Shown here: in pieces, positions 33,332-43,586 of the stretch
Layout of the letters: every line of letters starts with the position of its first letter
How positions within the stretch are numbered: the first letter of the stretch is position 1
NCBI RefSeq assembly: GCF_015356765.1
Contig: NZ_WTCQ01000001.1
Span: 406,379-470,378, forward strand
DNA length: 64,000 bases
Source: Candidatus Clavichlamydia salmonicola
Lineage (GTDB): Bacteria > Chlamydiota > Chlamydiia > Chlamydiales > Chlamydiaceae
Direction of reading: 5' to 3'
Notes under the pieces: model-generated
What the model saw: the letters and a program-made list of their open reading frames with translations, nothing else
Databases searched by the model: none
What the model was told of the DNA's origin: nothing
Translations under genes and position numbers: made by a program

Positions 33332-36300
33332 TTAAGCTTCTACAGCAAGTAAAGATAATTTTTTTATGGCTGCTTCGCAAGGAGCATTATAAGAAATGCC
33401 AGGTTCTCCAGTAATGAGGTTGGCTAAAGGAGTGCCTTTATAGATAAACTGTAAAATAAGAGAACGTTTCCCTGGATGATTCATAACTATTTCTTTGATT
33501 TGTAAAAATAGGCTCATCTTTGCAGTTTCTAAGTCAATCTTAAGTTTAAGAGGCGTAGAGATATCTTTTTCATTAGACTTAGCTGAGCTAGAGTTTTCCA
33601 TCTGTTTTTTTTCATTTTTAATGTTAGCAGCTATAGTGCTGCGTCGTACTTGTGCTTTGATTTTATCAAACATCAGGTCACATGTTATAACAGTTTCTTC
33701 ATTTACTTCAGAAAGATCACATAACCATTTACAATTTAACCGTGTGCTGTCTGTTTTCTTATCAATAATGATAATAGCATATAATAATTTGTTTTCTTCT
33801 AGTAAAGCGCTATATTCAGAGTAAAGATCAGGCCAGATAGGTAATTCAAAAGATTCAACATCATCGCTTACTCGAAGAAGAGCAAATTTTTTATGCCCTT
33901 TAGAAGAAATTTTTGTGGTTAATGTGTCTATGATAAAAGCTGCTCTAATTACAGCTCCATCATTTAAATCATTAATTTCTACTAAAGGGACACAACATAA
34001 ACGTTTTAGAATAGCTCTATGAGCATCCAAAGGATGCTCATTTAAAAATACTCCAAGAAGTTCTTTTTCTTTTTTTAGAAGCTCTTTTTTAGCTAAGCGA
34101 GGATCTTCTTCTAAATCCTGCATAGCATAATCTTTTTCATTATTATCTGGGTCCATAAGAGAAAAGAAGGTAAGGACGCCAGAAGAATCATTTCGGTGAG
34201 CTTGTAAGGCTCTATCATAACTGTATTCTAGGTTATAATTTAAAACGCCTCTACTGTACTGAGTAAAATCAAAACAACCACTATCTATAAGATTTTCAAT
34301 AATTTTTTTGGTAATGCGCTTCCCAGGCATTCTCTTTAACATTCTGCAGATGAAATTATGTAAACTGGTAAAAGGGCCAATAGCATCGCGATCTTCTATA
34401 ATTAACTCTACGATGCGATGACCAATACCTTTGATACCACTCATGGAAAAGCGAATACCATGCTCTGTTGCTGTAAAGTTAGATTCAGATTCATTAACAT
34501 CAGGAGGTAAGATAGGAATATTCATGCTCCGAGCTTCGCGAATTAATTTACCAATTTTTTCTATATCGTATTGATCATTGGTCATTAATGCAGCTAACCA
34601 TTCTTTTGTATAGTTAGCTTTTAGGTAAGCAGTAATATATGTGAGTAATCCATAGGCGGCAGCATGTGATTTATTGAATCCATAAGAAGCAAATTTAGCC
34701 ATCTTATCAAAAATACAGGTAGCTGTTTCTTGAGATATGCCATTATTTTGTGCTCCAGAGCAAAATTTTTCTCTTTCTTTAAGCATTTGAGCTGTATCTT
34801 TTTTTCCCATAGCTCGTCTTAAGACATCACCCTCTCCTAGTGAATAACTAGCAAGACTTTGAGCAATATGCATGACCTGTTCTTGGTAAACCATAATGCC
34901 ATAGGTTTCCTCTAGAATTTTCTCAAGTAATGGATGGTCATATTCAATAGGTTCTCTTTTATGCTTTCTATTGATAAAGGAAGGAATCATATTCATTGGA
35001 CCAGGACGATAAAGAGCTCCTATTGCAATAATCTCTTCAAACTTATCAGGTTGTAGTTGTTTAGCTAACTCCTGCATTCCTCCAGACTCCATTTGAAAGA
35101 CACCCATAGTTCGTCCTTGATGGAGAAGCTTAAAGGTATTTTTGTCATCTAAAGGAAGATCATTCCAATGAATATCTATGCCTTTTTGTTTTTTAATAGC
35201 TTGAATTGCAGTGTGAATGCCAGTCAAAGTTTTTAACCCTAAGAAGTCCATTTTTAACATACCAACAGCTTCTACAGGTTTCATAGAGTACTGAGTTGTA
35301 ATCATGGCCGATTCTTTTGGCAAGCAAACAGGAATTCGTTCAAGTAAAGAACAACCAGAAATAATCACGCCAGCTGCATGAACACCTGTATTACGTATAG
35401 ATCCTTCTAATTTTTTTCCAAGGTCTATAATTTCTCGAGCTTCTTCATCATTAATATATAGTTCATTTAGAGATGGATCCATCTCTAACGCTTGTTCTAA
35501 TGAAAGAGCATTCTCAGGCAAGTATTTGGCGATCATATTAGTTTTATTTAAAGGGACATCTAAAGTACGACCAACATCTTTAACAGTCATTTTAGCCTTC
35601 ATAGTGCCAAATGTAATGATCTGTGCCACGTTATCTTGTCCATAACGTTTTACTGCATAGTTAATAACCTCTTCTCTTCGTGCCATACAGAGGTCTATAT
35701 CAATATCAGGATAAGAAATTCTTTCTGGATTGATAAAGCGTTCAAAGAAAAGTTGTAAGCTGATAGGTTCAATTTCTGTGATACCTATTAAAAATAAAAT
35801 AATAGAACCAGCTCCTGATCCTCTTCCTGGTCCTACTGGAATATGTTGATTTTTAGCCCAGTTGATAATGTCCCAGACAATCAATAGGTAGTCACACATG
35901 CCTTTATCAATAATTAAATCTAATTCTTGAGCTAAGCGGGATTTTACAAGAGTCATGGGATCTTCATTGGGATATTGCTCAAGGATCTTTTGTAATTTTT
36001 TTGATGTATATCGTATAGGTAAAGCTTCTTCGCAAAGTTGTCTTAAAAATAAATTACATTGATTTGCTCTTTCTTTTTCATCAATATTATCTTGCCCTTC
36101 TAATGAAGGAGGGAGATAAATTGGGTAATGCTTGAGAGAAAAATCAAGTACTAAAGCGCATTTTGATGCTATTTCATTAGTATTTTCTAAAGCTTCTGGA
36201 CAATCTGAAAAAAGAGCGGCCATTTCTTCTGAAGATTTAAAATAAAATTCTCGGGAAGAGTAGGTTTTTCTTTTGGGGTTTGGAATATGACCATGCTCTT

Positions 36301-37054
36301 TGGCAATACGAATAGTTTCACCAGATTGAATATTCAGCATGACTTCATGGCTTAGCCAATCTTCTGGATTGATATAGTGAATATCATTGGTAGCCACGCA
36401 TTTAATATTTTTTTCTTTGCTAAGGGCTAAAAGCTTTGTATTAACTTTTTTTTGGTTATTTTCCCATTCATAATACTGTTGTTTAAGCCATTCTTCTGAA
36501 AAATTACTAATATTTTCTGAAGTCATTGAGTGACGTTGAAGCTCTAGATAAAAATCATCACCCATATTTTCAGTGAACCATGTGAGTTCTTCTTCTAAAA
36601 TCTCAGATGATTCATTTAAAATGGCATAAGGAATGCGACCCCCTAAAGATCCAGAAAGAAAAATTAATCCTTCTTTATGCTTAAGTAGTAACTCTTTATC
36701 AACACGAGGAAAGTAGTAAAATCCTTCTAAAAAGCCTAGGGAAGAAAGAAGACAGAGATTTTTATAACCTTCTTCATTTTTTACTAATACTGTTAGACGA
36801 AATGCTACAGGAGTGCCTCGCTCTTTTTTTTTAATCAGATGAGACTCAGGAGCTACATAAAGTTCGCATCCAAGCAAAGGTTGAATATTATGTTTGATAC
36901 AAGCTTTATAAAATTCAATAGCACCATATAAGTTGCCATCATCGGTTAAAGCAAGAGCTTTCATTCCATGCTTTACCGCTTCTAATACAAGATCTTCAGG
37001 AGAAGCAGTAGCAGCAAGTATTGAATACTGCGAGTGAGTATGAAGATGAATCAT
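33332..37054 (-). CDS. dnaE: DNA polymerase III alpha subunit
   Basis: Replicative polymerase of family C, DnaE1 type, 1240 residues. It begins with the PHP domain (IHLHTHSQYSILAATASPEDL, ALTDDGNLYGAIEFY). The catalytic palm includes GPGRGSGAGSIILFLIGITEIEP and PDIDIDL with Asp residues near 450, 452 and 454. Fingers and tandem HhH region follow (GALYRPGPM, MGKKDTAQML, YGFNKSHAAAYGLLTY), then an OB-fold region (VIRAAFIIDTLTTKISSKGHKKFALLRV). No proofreading motif is expected; dnaQ is about 8 kb away. Matches CT545. Confidence 0.97.
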   Translation of the reverse strand: MIHLHTHSQYSILAATASPEDLVLEAVKHGMKALALTDDGNLYGAIEFYKACIKHNIQPLLGCELYVAPESHLIKKKERGTPVAFRLTVLVKNEEGYKNLCLLSSLGFLEGFYYFPRVDKELLLKHKEGLIFLSGSLGGRIPYAILNESSEILEEELTWFTENMGDDFYLELQRHSMTSENISNFSEEWLKQQYYEWENNQKKVNTKLLALSKEKNIKCVATNDIHYINPEDWLSHEVMLNIQSGETIRIAKEHGHIPNPKRKTYSSREFYFKSSEEMAALFSDCPEALENTNEIASKCALVLDFSLKHYPIYLPPSLEGQDNIDEKERANQCNLFLRQLCEEALPIRYTSKKLQKILEQYPNEDPMTLVKSRLAQELDLIIDKGMCDYLLIVWDIINWAKNQHIPVGPGRGSGAGSIILFLIGITEIEPISLQLFFERFINPERISYPDIDIDLCMARREEVINYAVKRYGQDNVAQIITFGTMKAKMTVKDVGRTLDVPLNKTNMIAKYLPENALSLEQALEMDPSLNELYINDEEAREIIDLGKKLEGSIRNTGVHAAGVIISGCSLLERIPVCLPKESAMITTQYSMKPVEAVGMLKMDFLGLKTLTGIHTAIQAIKKQKGIDIHWNDLPLDDKNTFKLLHQGRTMGVFQMESGGMQELAKQLQPDKFEEIIAIGALYRPGPMNMIPSFINRKHKREPIEYDHPLLEKILEETYGIMVYQEQVMHIAQSLASYSLGEGDVLRRAMGKKDTAQMLKEREKFCSGAQNNGISQETATCIFDKMAKFASYGFNKSHAAAYGLLTYITAYLKANYTKEWLAALMTNDQYDIEKIGKLIREARSMNIPILPPDVNESESNFTATEHGIRFSMSGIKGIGHRIVELIIEDRDAIGPFTSLHNFICRMLKRMPGKRITKKIIENLIDSGCFDFTQYSRGVLNYNLEYSYDRALQAHRNDSSGVLTFFSLMDPDNNEKDYAMQDLEEDPRLAKKELLKKEKELLGVFLNEHPLDAHRAILKRLCCVPLVEINDLNDGAVIRAAFIIDTLTTKISSKGHKKFALLRVSDDVESFELPIWPDLYSEYSALLEENKLLYAIIIIDKKTDSTRLNCKWLCDLSEVNEETVITCDLMFDKIKAQVRRSTIAANIKNEKKQMENSSSAKSNEKDISTPLKLKIDLETAKMSLFLQIKEIVMNHPGKRSLILQFIYKGTPLANLITGEPGISYNAPCEAAIKKLSLLAVEA

Positions 37055-37093
37055 AAGGAAGGTCCTAATGCGAATGAATGGGAAGTAGCTTAA

Positions 37094-38443
37094 CTATGCT
37101 TTATTATTGCCTTTGACTTTCCAAGTAGGTAAAAATAAAAGAAAAGCAACGATTGCACAGATTGTAAGAGCTGCAAAATAAGAAGGCCAACCATGGTCTT
37201 CAGCTAATTTTCCTAATGGATAACCAGCAACTGCAGCGCCAAAATAAGCAAACCAGCCAGTAAATCCACTTGCTGTACCAGCTGCTTTTTTATGAGAAAG
37301 TTCTGCTGCAGCTAAGCCAATCATCATTTGTGGGCCAAATAAGAAAAAGCCAATAAGGAATAAGCAAGAACCATCAAGTAAAATTTGAGAATGATTATTT
37401 AGCCAAAAAATTACAATAACTACAGCCATGCCTAAAGAAAAAATACTATTCATTGGCCCACGCTTGCCAGAAGAGAGCTTATCTGATAGCCATCCTGCTG
37501 AAATCATGCCAAATAGGCCACCAATTTCAAACATAGAAACGCATAAATTTGCTTGTAAAACAGAATATTTTTTTGTTTCAATTAAAAATAAAGCGCTCCA
37601 ATCATTAATAGCCATGCGTACAACATAGACAAAAAATGAAGCAACTGCAAGTAACCATACCCACTTATTTTTTAATACATGGTCAAATAAAAGTTGTTTA
37701 GATGTAAGTTCTTTTTCTTCGATGAAGCCAGCTTCTGAAGATTCAGGATAATCATTACGATATTTTTCTATAGAGGGTAGTCCTAGAGATTGAGGCGTAT
37801 CTCGCAATCGATTAATAAGGAAAAATCCTACTCCAATACATAAAATACTTGGCAAAAACATTGCTCCACGCCATCCAAAAAACTGCACTGCGTAAGCCAT
37901 AACAATTGGAATTAAGAAACCACCAATATTATGAGAAGTACTCCAAATACTCCACCAACTACCACGTTCATTTTGAGAATACCAATGCGTAAGTAACCGA
38001 GCACAAGGAGGCCATCCCCATCCTTGAAACCATCCATTAATACCCCAAAAAATGGAAAACATCACTAGAGTAGAGGATAAGCCAAAACAAATATTAGCAA
38101 TGCCTGTAATAATTAATCCAAAAGCCATGAAATATCGTGGATTGGATTGATCAGATAATATGCCACTTGCAAATTTACTAAGCCCATAAGAAATATATAA
38201 AATGCTTCCTAAAATACCTAAATCAGCTTTATCAAATCCTAAATCTGCAATAAGCATAGGCATAGCAAACGTAAAGCTTTTACGGGTAAAATAATAAAAA
38301 ACATAACCAGAAAATATAGAATAAAAAATACGCATCCGCCAGTAGCGGTAACGGCGATCAACTTTTTCAGGGTTTTTTATTTCAGGTCGATGAGGAGGCG
38401 GGTTGAAAAATCTTTTGAAAATATTTGTCGGTTTTTTTGTCAT
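37094..38443 (-). CDS. uhpC: Hexose-phosphate antiporter UhpC (MFS, OPA family)
   Basis: The 449-residue protein has about 12 hydrophobic segments. It has the organophosphate:phosphate antiporter signatures FYYFTRKSFTFAMPML (first helix, conserved Arg), GISYGLSKFASGILSD-like loop and the GWFQGWGWPPCARLLTHWY segment. In Chlamydia (CT544) this carrier brings host glucose-6-phosphate into the cell in exchange for phosphate. Same strand as dnaE, 40 bases upstream of it, and divergent from hisS. Confidence 0.92.
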   Translation of the reverse strand: MTKKPTNIFKRFFNPPPHRPEIKNPEKVDRRYRYWRMRIFYSIFSGYVFYYFTRKSFTFAMPMLIADLGFDKADLGILGSILYISYGLSKFASGILSDQSNPRYFMAFGLIITGIANICFGLSSTLVMFSIFWGINGWFQGWGWPPCARLLTHWYSQNERGSWWSIWSTSHNIGGFLIPIVMAYAVQFFGWRGAMFLPSILCIGVGFFLINRLRDTPQSLGLPSIEKYRNDYPESSEAGFIEEKELTSKQLLFDHVLKNKWVWLLAVASFFVYVVRMAINDWSALFLIETKKYSVLQANLCVSMFEIGGLFGMISAGWLSDKLSSGKRGPMNSIFSLGMAVVIVIFWLNNHSQILLDGSCLFLIGFFLFGPQMMIGLAAAELSHKKAAGTASGFTGWFAYFGAAVAGYPLGKLAEDHGWPSYFAALTICAIVAFLLFLPTWKVKGNNKA

Positions 38444-38752
38444 CCAATTTTCCTTGAAATCCTTATTTTCAATGCCTAAAAAATTTTTTAAGCAAAAAAA
38501 GATCTTATAAACTTTTCATATTCTATCAAAAGGTTTTAAAAAGAGGTATCATTTTTCAGCTGTCATTGAGTAGCAAGAATTTTTAATCAATTTTTGAAAA
38601 AGTATCATCTAATGAATTTGTCTTTATCGATTATTTAGTTTAATTAATGAAAGCAAAAATTTTTAAGAGTTGTCAGATGCTGCGAATACTTTGCGGATAT
38701 ATGATCTATTAGGTTATTCTTGCTAGGCAATCAAAATATGCAAGAGATTATT

Positions 38753-40042
38753 ATGCGTTATAATTCTGCCAAAGGCGTGTTTGATATCTTACCCTATCAA
38801 GGAAGTAAATCATCAGAAGATTTTTGGAAGAGCATGCATTTATGGACTTTTGTAGAAAAAGCAGCAAGAGATGTAGCAACACTTTATGGTTTTTCAGAAA
38901 TTAGAACTCCTATGTTTGAGGATTCAGGTTTATTTAGAAGTGCAGGGGATTTAAGTGATCTTGTCAAAAAAGAAATGTATACTTTTCAAGATAAGAAAGG
39001 CAGAAGTCTTACCCTTAGACCAGAAGGCACTGCTCCAGTAGCACGTGCTTTAGTGCAGCATGGTCTCCATACACAACGAATAGAAAATAAATTGTTTTAT
39101 GTTGAACCAATGTTTCGTTATGAGAGGCAACAAGTAGGAAGATATCGTCAACACCATCAATTTGGCATTGAGTCTATAGGTATAAAAAATCCTTATGTTG
39201 ATGCAGAAGTTATTTTTCTAATGAATGATTTCTTGAATAAAATGGGGATCAATAAAGCTGTTATTCATGTGAATTGCTTAGGTGATGCGGATGATCGCAA
39301 AATTTATGAAGAAGCCTTAAAAGCTTTTTTTAAAAAAGATTTTAAATCTTTGTCTCCTTTAAGCCAAGAGCGGTATCAGGTAAATCCTTTAAGAATTTTA
39401 GACTCAAATGAAGAACAAGATAAGATTTTATTAAAAGCTGCACCAAAGTTAATAGATTTTGTTAAAGAAGAATCTTTAATTTATTTTGAAAAAGTTTGCC
39501 AATTGCTTCAAGAGCATGCCATTTCTTATAAAAAAGATCCCTTTTTAGTAAGAGGATTAGATTATTATACTGATTTTGTTTTTGAAGTGAGCTGTTCAGA
39601 CGCTGTTGGGAGACAAAGTGCCTTAGGTGGTGGAGGGCGTTATGATGATCTTACAAAATCTGTAGGAGGACCACCATTGCCAGCTGCAGGCTTTGGGATT
39701 GGATTAGAAAGAGTCATTCAACAATTTTTAGTTCAAAAAAACATAGAGCTACCAGCTATGCAAGCATCTGTACTATGGATAGCGCCAATGGATGAGTTTG
39801 CTATAGAGGAAGGCTTTCGCTTAGTTACATCTATCAGAAAAAAAGGTATTTCAGCAGAGTTAACGCCTGTAACAAAGAATTTAAAAAATATTGTTAAAGA
39901 AGCAGTTTTAAGAGAAGTATCATTTTTTGCTGTTTTAGGTAGTAAAGAAATTAAAGATCAAAGCTTAATGTTAAAAAATTTAAAAACATCTACCGCAATA
40001 ACATGTGGTTTTAATGAAATCAGAGATAGGATTTCTCAATGA
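38753..40042 (+). CDS. hisS: Histidyl-tRNA synthetase
   Basis: Class II synthetase. Motif 2 is YVEPMFRYERQQVGRYRQ, the histidine-specific motifs are LVRGLDYYTDFVFEV and ALGGGGRYDDL, and motif 3 is AAGFGIGLERV. The C-terminal anticodon domain begins near VLWIAPMDEF. I choose the ATG at 38753 (RYNSAKGVFDILP start, AAGAGA just upstream) over the TTG at 38720 or ATG at 38738. Its stop overlaps the aspS start by four bases (ATGA). Matches CT543. Confidence 0.96.
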   Translation: MRYNSAKGVFDILPYQGSKSSEDFWKSMHLWTFVEKAARDVATLYGFSEIRTPMFEDSGLFRSAGDLSDLVKKEMYTFQDKKGRSLTLRPEGTAPVARALVQHGLHTQRIENKLFYVEPMFRYERQQVGRYRQHHQFGIESIGIKNPYVDAEVIFLMNDFLNKMGINKAVIHVNCLGDADDRKIYEEALKAFFKKDFKSLSPLSQERYQVNPLRILDSNEEQDKILLKAAPKLIDFVKEESLIYFEKVCQLLQEHAISYKKDPFLVRGLDYYTDFVFEVSCSDAVGRQSALGGGGRYDDLTKSVGGPPLPAAGFGIGLERVIQQFLVQKNIELPAMQASVLWIAPMDEFAIEEGFRLVTSIRKKGISAELTPVTKNLKNIVKEAVLREVSFFAVLGSKEIKDQSLMLKNLKTSTAITCGFNEIRDRISQ

Positions 40043-41805
40043 ATAAAAGAACACATAATTGTGGAACATTATCTATACAAGATGTTGGGAAAGAAGTTTG
40101 CTTATCTGGATGGGTTCATCGTCGTCGAGATCATGGAGGGGTGATATTTTTAGACCTTAGAGATCGTTATGGATTAACTCAGTTAGTTATACACCCTGAA
40201 ACAGATGTATCTTTACATGAAGAAGTAAGTCATGTTCGCTCAGAGTGGGTCATTAACATTACAGGAAAAGTACGAACTAGATTGCCTGGAATGTCCAATC
40301 CTAAATTGGCTACTGGAGAAATAGAAGTAGATGTGTATGCATGTGAATTTTTAGCAAAAGCTGAAGTTTCTCCATTTTCTATCTGCGATGAGCATGTTAA
40401 TGTAAATGAAGAATTACGATTACAATATAGGTATTTAGATATTCGTCGTGGAGATATTGCTTCACGATTAATTTTTAGACATCAAGCAGCTCTTTTTGTA
40501 CGTAATTTTTTAGATAAAGAGGGCTTTTTAGAGATAGTAACTCCATTGCTAGGAAAAGCAACTCCAGAAGGAGCAAGAGATTATTTGATTCCATCAAGAA
40601 TTTATCCAGGATCATTTTATGCCCTTCCACAATCACCTCAAATCTTCAAACAATTATTAATGATTGCAGGGATGGATCGTTATTTCCAAATAGCGCAATG
40701 TTTTCGAGATGAAGATTTAAGAGCAGATCGACAACCAGAATTTACACAAATTGATATAGAAGTAAGTTTTGAATCAACAGAATTTTTATTTGAATTAATA
40801 GAAAGAATGATGCAGCAGGTATTTGCTTTGAAGCAAATACCTATAGCTATTCCATTTGAAAAAATGACTTATGCAGCTTCTATGGAAATGTATGGTACAG
40901 ATAAACCAGATTTACGTTTTGGCATGCCACTGATTCGGTTGAATGATATTGCAGCTCAGTTTTCTTTTAGCATCTTCCTTGATGTTCTTAAGATGGGTGG
41001 AGAAATCAAAGGCTTTGTTATTAAAAATGGTGCTGAGATTTCCCGTAAGCAAATTGATATATACACTGATTTTGTTAAAAGGTATGGGTCGCAAGGTCTT
41101 GTTTGGGTAAAATGGAATGCAGAAGATATTTCTTCTAATGTTCAAAAATTTGCTTCTAAAGAAGTTTTTGCTCAACTGAAGAACGTTGTTCAGGCTGAAA
41201 TAGGAGATTTACTTTTTATTGTTGCAGGCTCGTCAGTAGTAGTGAATCAAACTTTAGATCATCTAAGAAGATGTTGTGCTAAAGATAGATCATTATATTC
41301 TGAAAATGATTATAGATTTGTTTGGATTACAGATTTTCCTTTGTTCTGTAAAGAAGAAGGTCGCTGGGCTTCAGCGCATCATCCTTTTACAGCACCTTTA
41401 TCAGAAGATATTCATTTATTAGAGACTTCTTTAGGTGATATGCGATCATCTAGTTATGACTTAGTATTAAATGGCTATGAAATTGGATCTGGATCAGAAA
41501 GGATATATGATTCAATTTTACAAAGTAAAATTTTTACAGCTTTAGGAATTTCTTTAGAACAAGCGCAAGATAAATTTGGCTTTTTCATAGATGCCTTAAG
41601 TTATGGAACACCACCACATTTAGGAATAGCTTTAGGGTTAGATCGTTTAATGATGGTACTAACTCAGACAGATAGTATTCGGGATGTTATAGCATTTCCA
41701 AAGACTCAAAAAGCTGCAGACCTTATGACAAAGGCACCTTCAAGTGTTTCTGAAGCGCAGTTAAAAGAATTAAGTATTATAACAGACACAGAGATTGTAA
41801 AATGA
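40039..41805 (+). CDS. aspS: Aspartyl-tRNA synthetase
   Basis: 588-residue bacterial-type AspRS: N-terminal OB anticodon-binding domain (VCLSGWVHRRRDHGGVIFLDLRD), class II motif 1 around FVRNFLDKEGFLEIVTP, motif 2 QIAQCFRDEDLRADRQPEFTQ, a GAD insertion domain, and motif 3 GIALGLDRLMMVL near the end. Whether it is discriminating or also charges tRNA-Asn cannot be decided by eye. Coupled by ATGA overlaps to hisS upstream and mip downstream. Confidence 0.97.
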   Translation: MNKRTHNCGTLSIQDVGKEVCLSGWVHRRRDHGGVIFLDLRDRYGLTQLVIHPETDVSLHEEVSHVRSEWVINITGKVRTRLPGMSNPKLATGEIEVDVYACEFLAKAEVSPFSICDEHVNVNEELRLQYRYLDIRRGDIASRLIFRHQAALFVRNFLDKEGFLEIVTPLLGKATPEGARDYLIPSRIYPGSFYALPQSPQIFKQLLMIAGMDRYFQIAQCFRDEDLRADRQPEFTQIDIEVSFESTEFLFELIERMMQQVFALKQIPIAIPFEKMTYAASMEMYGTDKPDLRFGMPLIRLNDIAAQFSFSIFLDVLKMGGEIKGFVIKNGAEISRKQIDIYTDFVKRYGSQGLVWVKWNAEDISSNVQKFASKEVFAQLKNVVQAEIGDLLFIVAGSSVVVNQTLDHLRRCCAKDRSLYSENDYRFVWITDFPLFCKEEGRWASAHHPFTAPLSEDIHLLETSLGDMRSSSYDLVLNGYEIGSGSERIYDSILQSKIFTALGISLEQAQDKFGFFIDALSYGTPPHLGIALGLDRLMMVLTQTDSIRDVIAFPKTQKAADLMTKAPSSVSEAQLKELSIITDTEIVK

Positions 41806-42494
41806 AAAAAATTAAAGCAATGACAAGATGGGCTATTTTCTTAGGAATTTTATGTTGTCCATGGAATGCTATTCATGCAAATGAAGAAGGCATTTCTTTG
41901 AAACAAGCACAATCTTTATCAAAAACTTTAGGGCATCTTTTAGCTCGTCAGTTATTGCAGAGTGGTGATTATAAGATAGATTTAAAAATTGTCATAGAAG
42001 GTATGCAAGACGAAGTAAAAGGATTGCCTGCGCCTATGACAGAAGAAGAATACGAAGATACATTAAATAAAGTGAGAAACATTGTAATGGAAAAAGAAGC
42101 TGCAGAAAATTTAGTTAAAGCTGAAAAATTTTTGAAAAAAAATGCTGAAAATCCTGGTGTAATAGAATTACAAGAAGGAAAAATTCAATATTTAATTGAA
42201 AAAGAAGGAACAGGCCCAGTAGTTTCTGCGGCACCTCTTTTACACTATACAGGACGTTTTGAAGATGGAACTGTCTTTTCTTCTTCTTATGAACATAAAG
42301 AACCTATAGTTCTTCCTTTAACTCAAACTATTCCTGGTTTTTCCTTAGGAGTTTCAGGGATGAGAGAAGGAGAAAAAAGAACTTTATTCTTACATCCAGA
42401 TTATGCTTATGGAACATCTGGACAATTACCACCTAATGCTCTTTTAATTTTTGATATAGAAATTATTAAAGCAGATGGTCAGTCAGAAAAGTAA
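41802..42494 (+). CDS. mip: Mip-like FKBP peptidyl-prolyl isomerase
   Basis: Exported proline isomerase of the Mip/FkpA group. It has a signal peptide (WAIFLGILCCPWNAIHA), an N-terminal helical dimerisation region (KQAQSLSKTLGHLLARQLL) and a C-terminal FKBP domain: YTGRFEDGTVFSSS, GFSLGVSGMREGEKRTLFLHPDYAYG and IFDIEII. No clear lipobox is present although cysteines fall in the signal region. In Chlamydia Mip is surface-associated and aids infection. Overlaps aspS by four bases. Matches CT541. Confidence 0.92.
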   Translation: MKKIKAMTRWAIFLGILCCPWNAIHANEEGISLKQAQSLSKTLGHLLARQLLQSGDYKIDLKIVIEGMQDEVKGLPAPMTEEEYEDTLNKVRNIVMEKEAAENLVKAEKFLKKNAENPGVIELQEGKIQYLIEKEGTGPVVSAAPLLHYTGRFEDGTVFSSSYEHKEPIVLPLTQTIPGFSLGVSGMREGEKRTLFLHPDYAYGTSGQLPPNALLIFDIEIIKADGQSEK

Positions 42495-42518
42495 GATCAA
42501 TGTTCTAAAAATTATTTC

Positions 42519-42968
42519 ATGAATATTATTCTTGTAGAGCCTGAGATTCCACAAAATGTAGGAAGTATTGCAAGGACTTGTGCTGCCTTGGGTGCAACTC
42601 TTACATTAGTGAGACCCTTGGGCTTTGTTTTTTCAGACCGAAGGTTAAAGCGTGTTGCTATGGATTATTGGGATTTAGTTAAGGTTCGTGTAGTAGATTC
42701 TTTTGATGAAGCTATAGAAGGTGTCTTGGTAGAAGAAATGTTTATACTTTCTTCTAAGGCAGAAAGTAGTTGTTATAACGGAGTATTTTCTGAAAATTCT
42801 ACATTGATTTTTGGATCAGAGTCGAAGGGACTGGCTTCAGTAATTACAGATAATTACAAAGAAAGGCTTTTTACAATTCCAATGCCAGGAAAGGTAAGAT
42901 CATTGAATCTTGCTGTGGCAGTGGCTGTAAGCGCCTATGAAGCACATAGGCAATCCAGCCACAGATAA
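42519..42968 (+). CDS. trmL: tRNA 2'-O-methyltransferase, TrmL/SpoU family
   Basis: The 149-residue SPOUT enzyme has motif 1 PQNVGSIARTCAALGATLTLV, RRLKRVAMDYWD, motif 2 LIFGSESKGL and motif 3 IPMPGKVRSLNLAVAVAVSAYEA, forming the trefoil-knot SAM site. The short single-domain form is closest to TrmL (YibK), which methylates the wobble base of tRNA-Leu. Substrate assignment is by family only. It sits 24 bases after mip. Matches CT540. Confidence 0.87.
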   Translation: MNIILVEPEIPQNVGSIARTCAALGATLTLVRPLGFVFSDRRLKRVAMDYWDLVKVRVVDSFDEAIEGVLVEEMFILSSKAESSCYNGVFSENSTLIFGSESKGLASVITDNYKERLFTIPMPGKVRSLNLAVAVAVSAYEAHRQSSHR

Positions 42969-42979
42969 CTATTGTGATC

Positions 42980-43291
42980 TTACAGATATTGAGAAATCAT
43001 GGCAGTTAAAAAATCTTTGTCTTTTAGGCCAACCACTTTTTTAGCTACTTCTCCATTATAAAATAGAATTAAAGTAGGGATAGAAGTGACTTCAAATTGT
43101 TCTGCGGTTAATGGATTTTTATCAATATCCATTTTTAAAATTACAATTTGAGCGCCAAGGTCATTTTGTAATTCTTCCATAATTGGTGTTAACATGCGAC
43201 AAGGGCCACACCATTCTGCAAAAAAATCAACAAGAACAAGACCAGTTTTAGTTGCATTAGAAAATTGGTCATCATCTATAAGAGTTACCAT
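42980..43291 (-). CDS. trxA: Thioredoxin
   Basis: 103 residues with the redox active site W27-C28-G-P-C31 in FFAEWCGPCRML, the cis-Pro segment SIPTLILFYNGE and the final Gly-containing helix. A cytosolic disulfide reductant. Convergent with trmL, 12 bases apart, and divergent from the next gene over a 295-base gap. Matches CT539. Confidence 0.97.
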   Translation of the reverse strand: MVTLIDDDQFSNATKTGLVLVDFFAEWCGPCRMLTPIMEELQNDLGAQIVILKMDIDKNPLTAEQFEVTSIPTLILFYNGEVAKKVVGLKDKDFLTAMISQYL

Positions 43292-43586
43292 GAAGAAATC
43301 CTTATTAGTATAAACATAATTACAACCAAGAGAGCGTAAGCTCTTATTAAAAAATAAGCTAGAGCTTAAATTTAGGTTATTTATCCATTTTGGCTTGGCT
43401 GTTGATAAAGTAGGACCATACTACAACTTTTATCCAAAAAGTACAACTTTCTCTTTTTTGACCCTTAATGTATAAATTATTTTATTGAAGATAATAAAGA
43501 ACAAACAATTCTTCTAGTAGGGGGATAATCTTGCTAAGAAACCCTTATATGCGATAGAATTTTCCTGTTCTGCTTGATTACTGGGT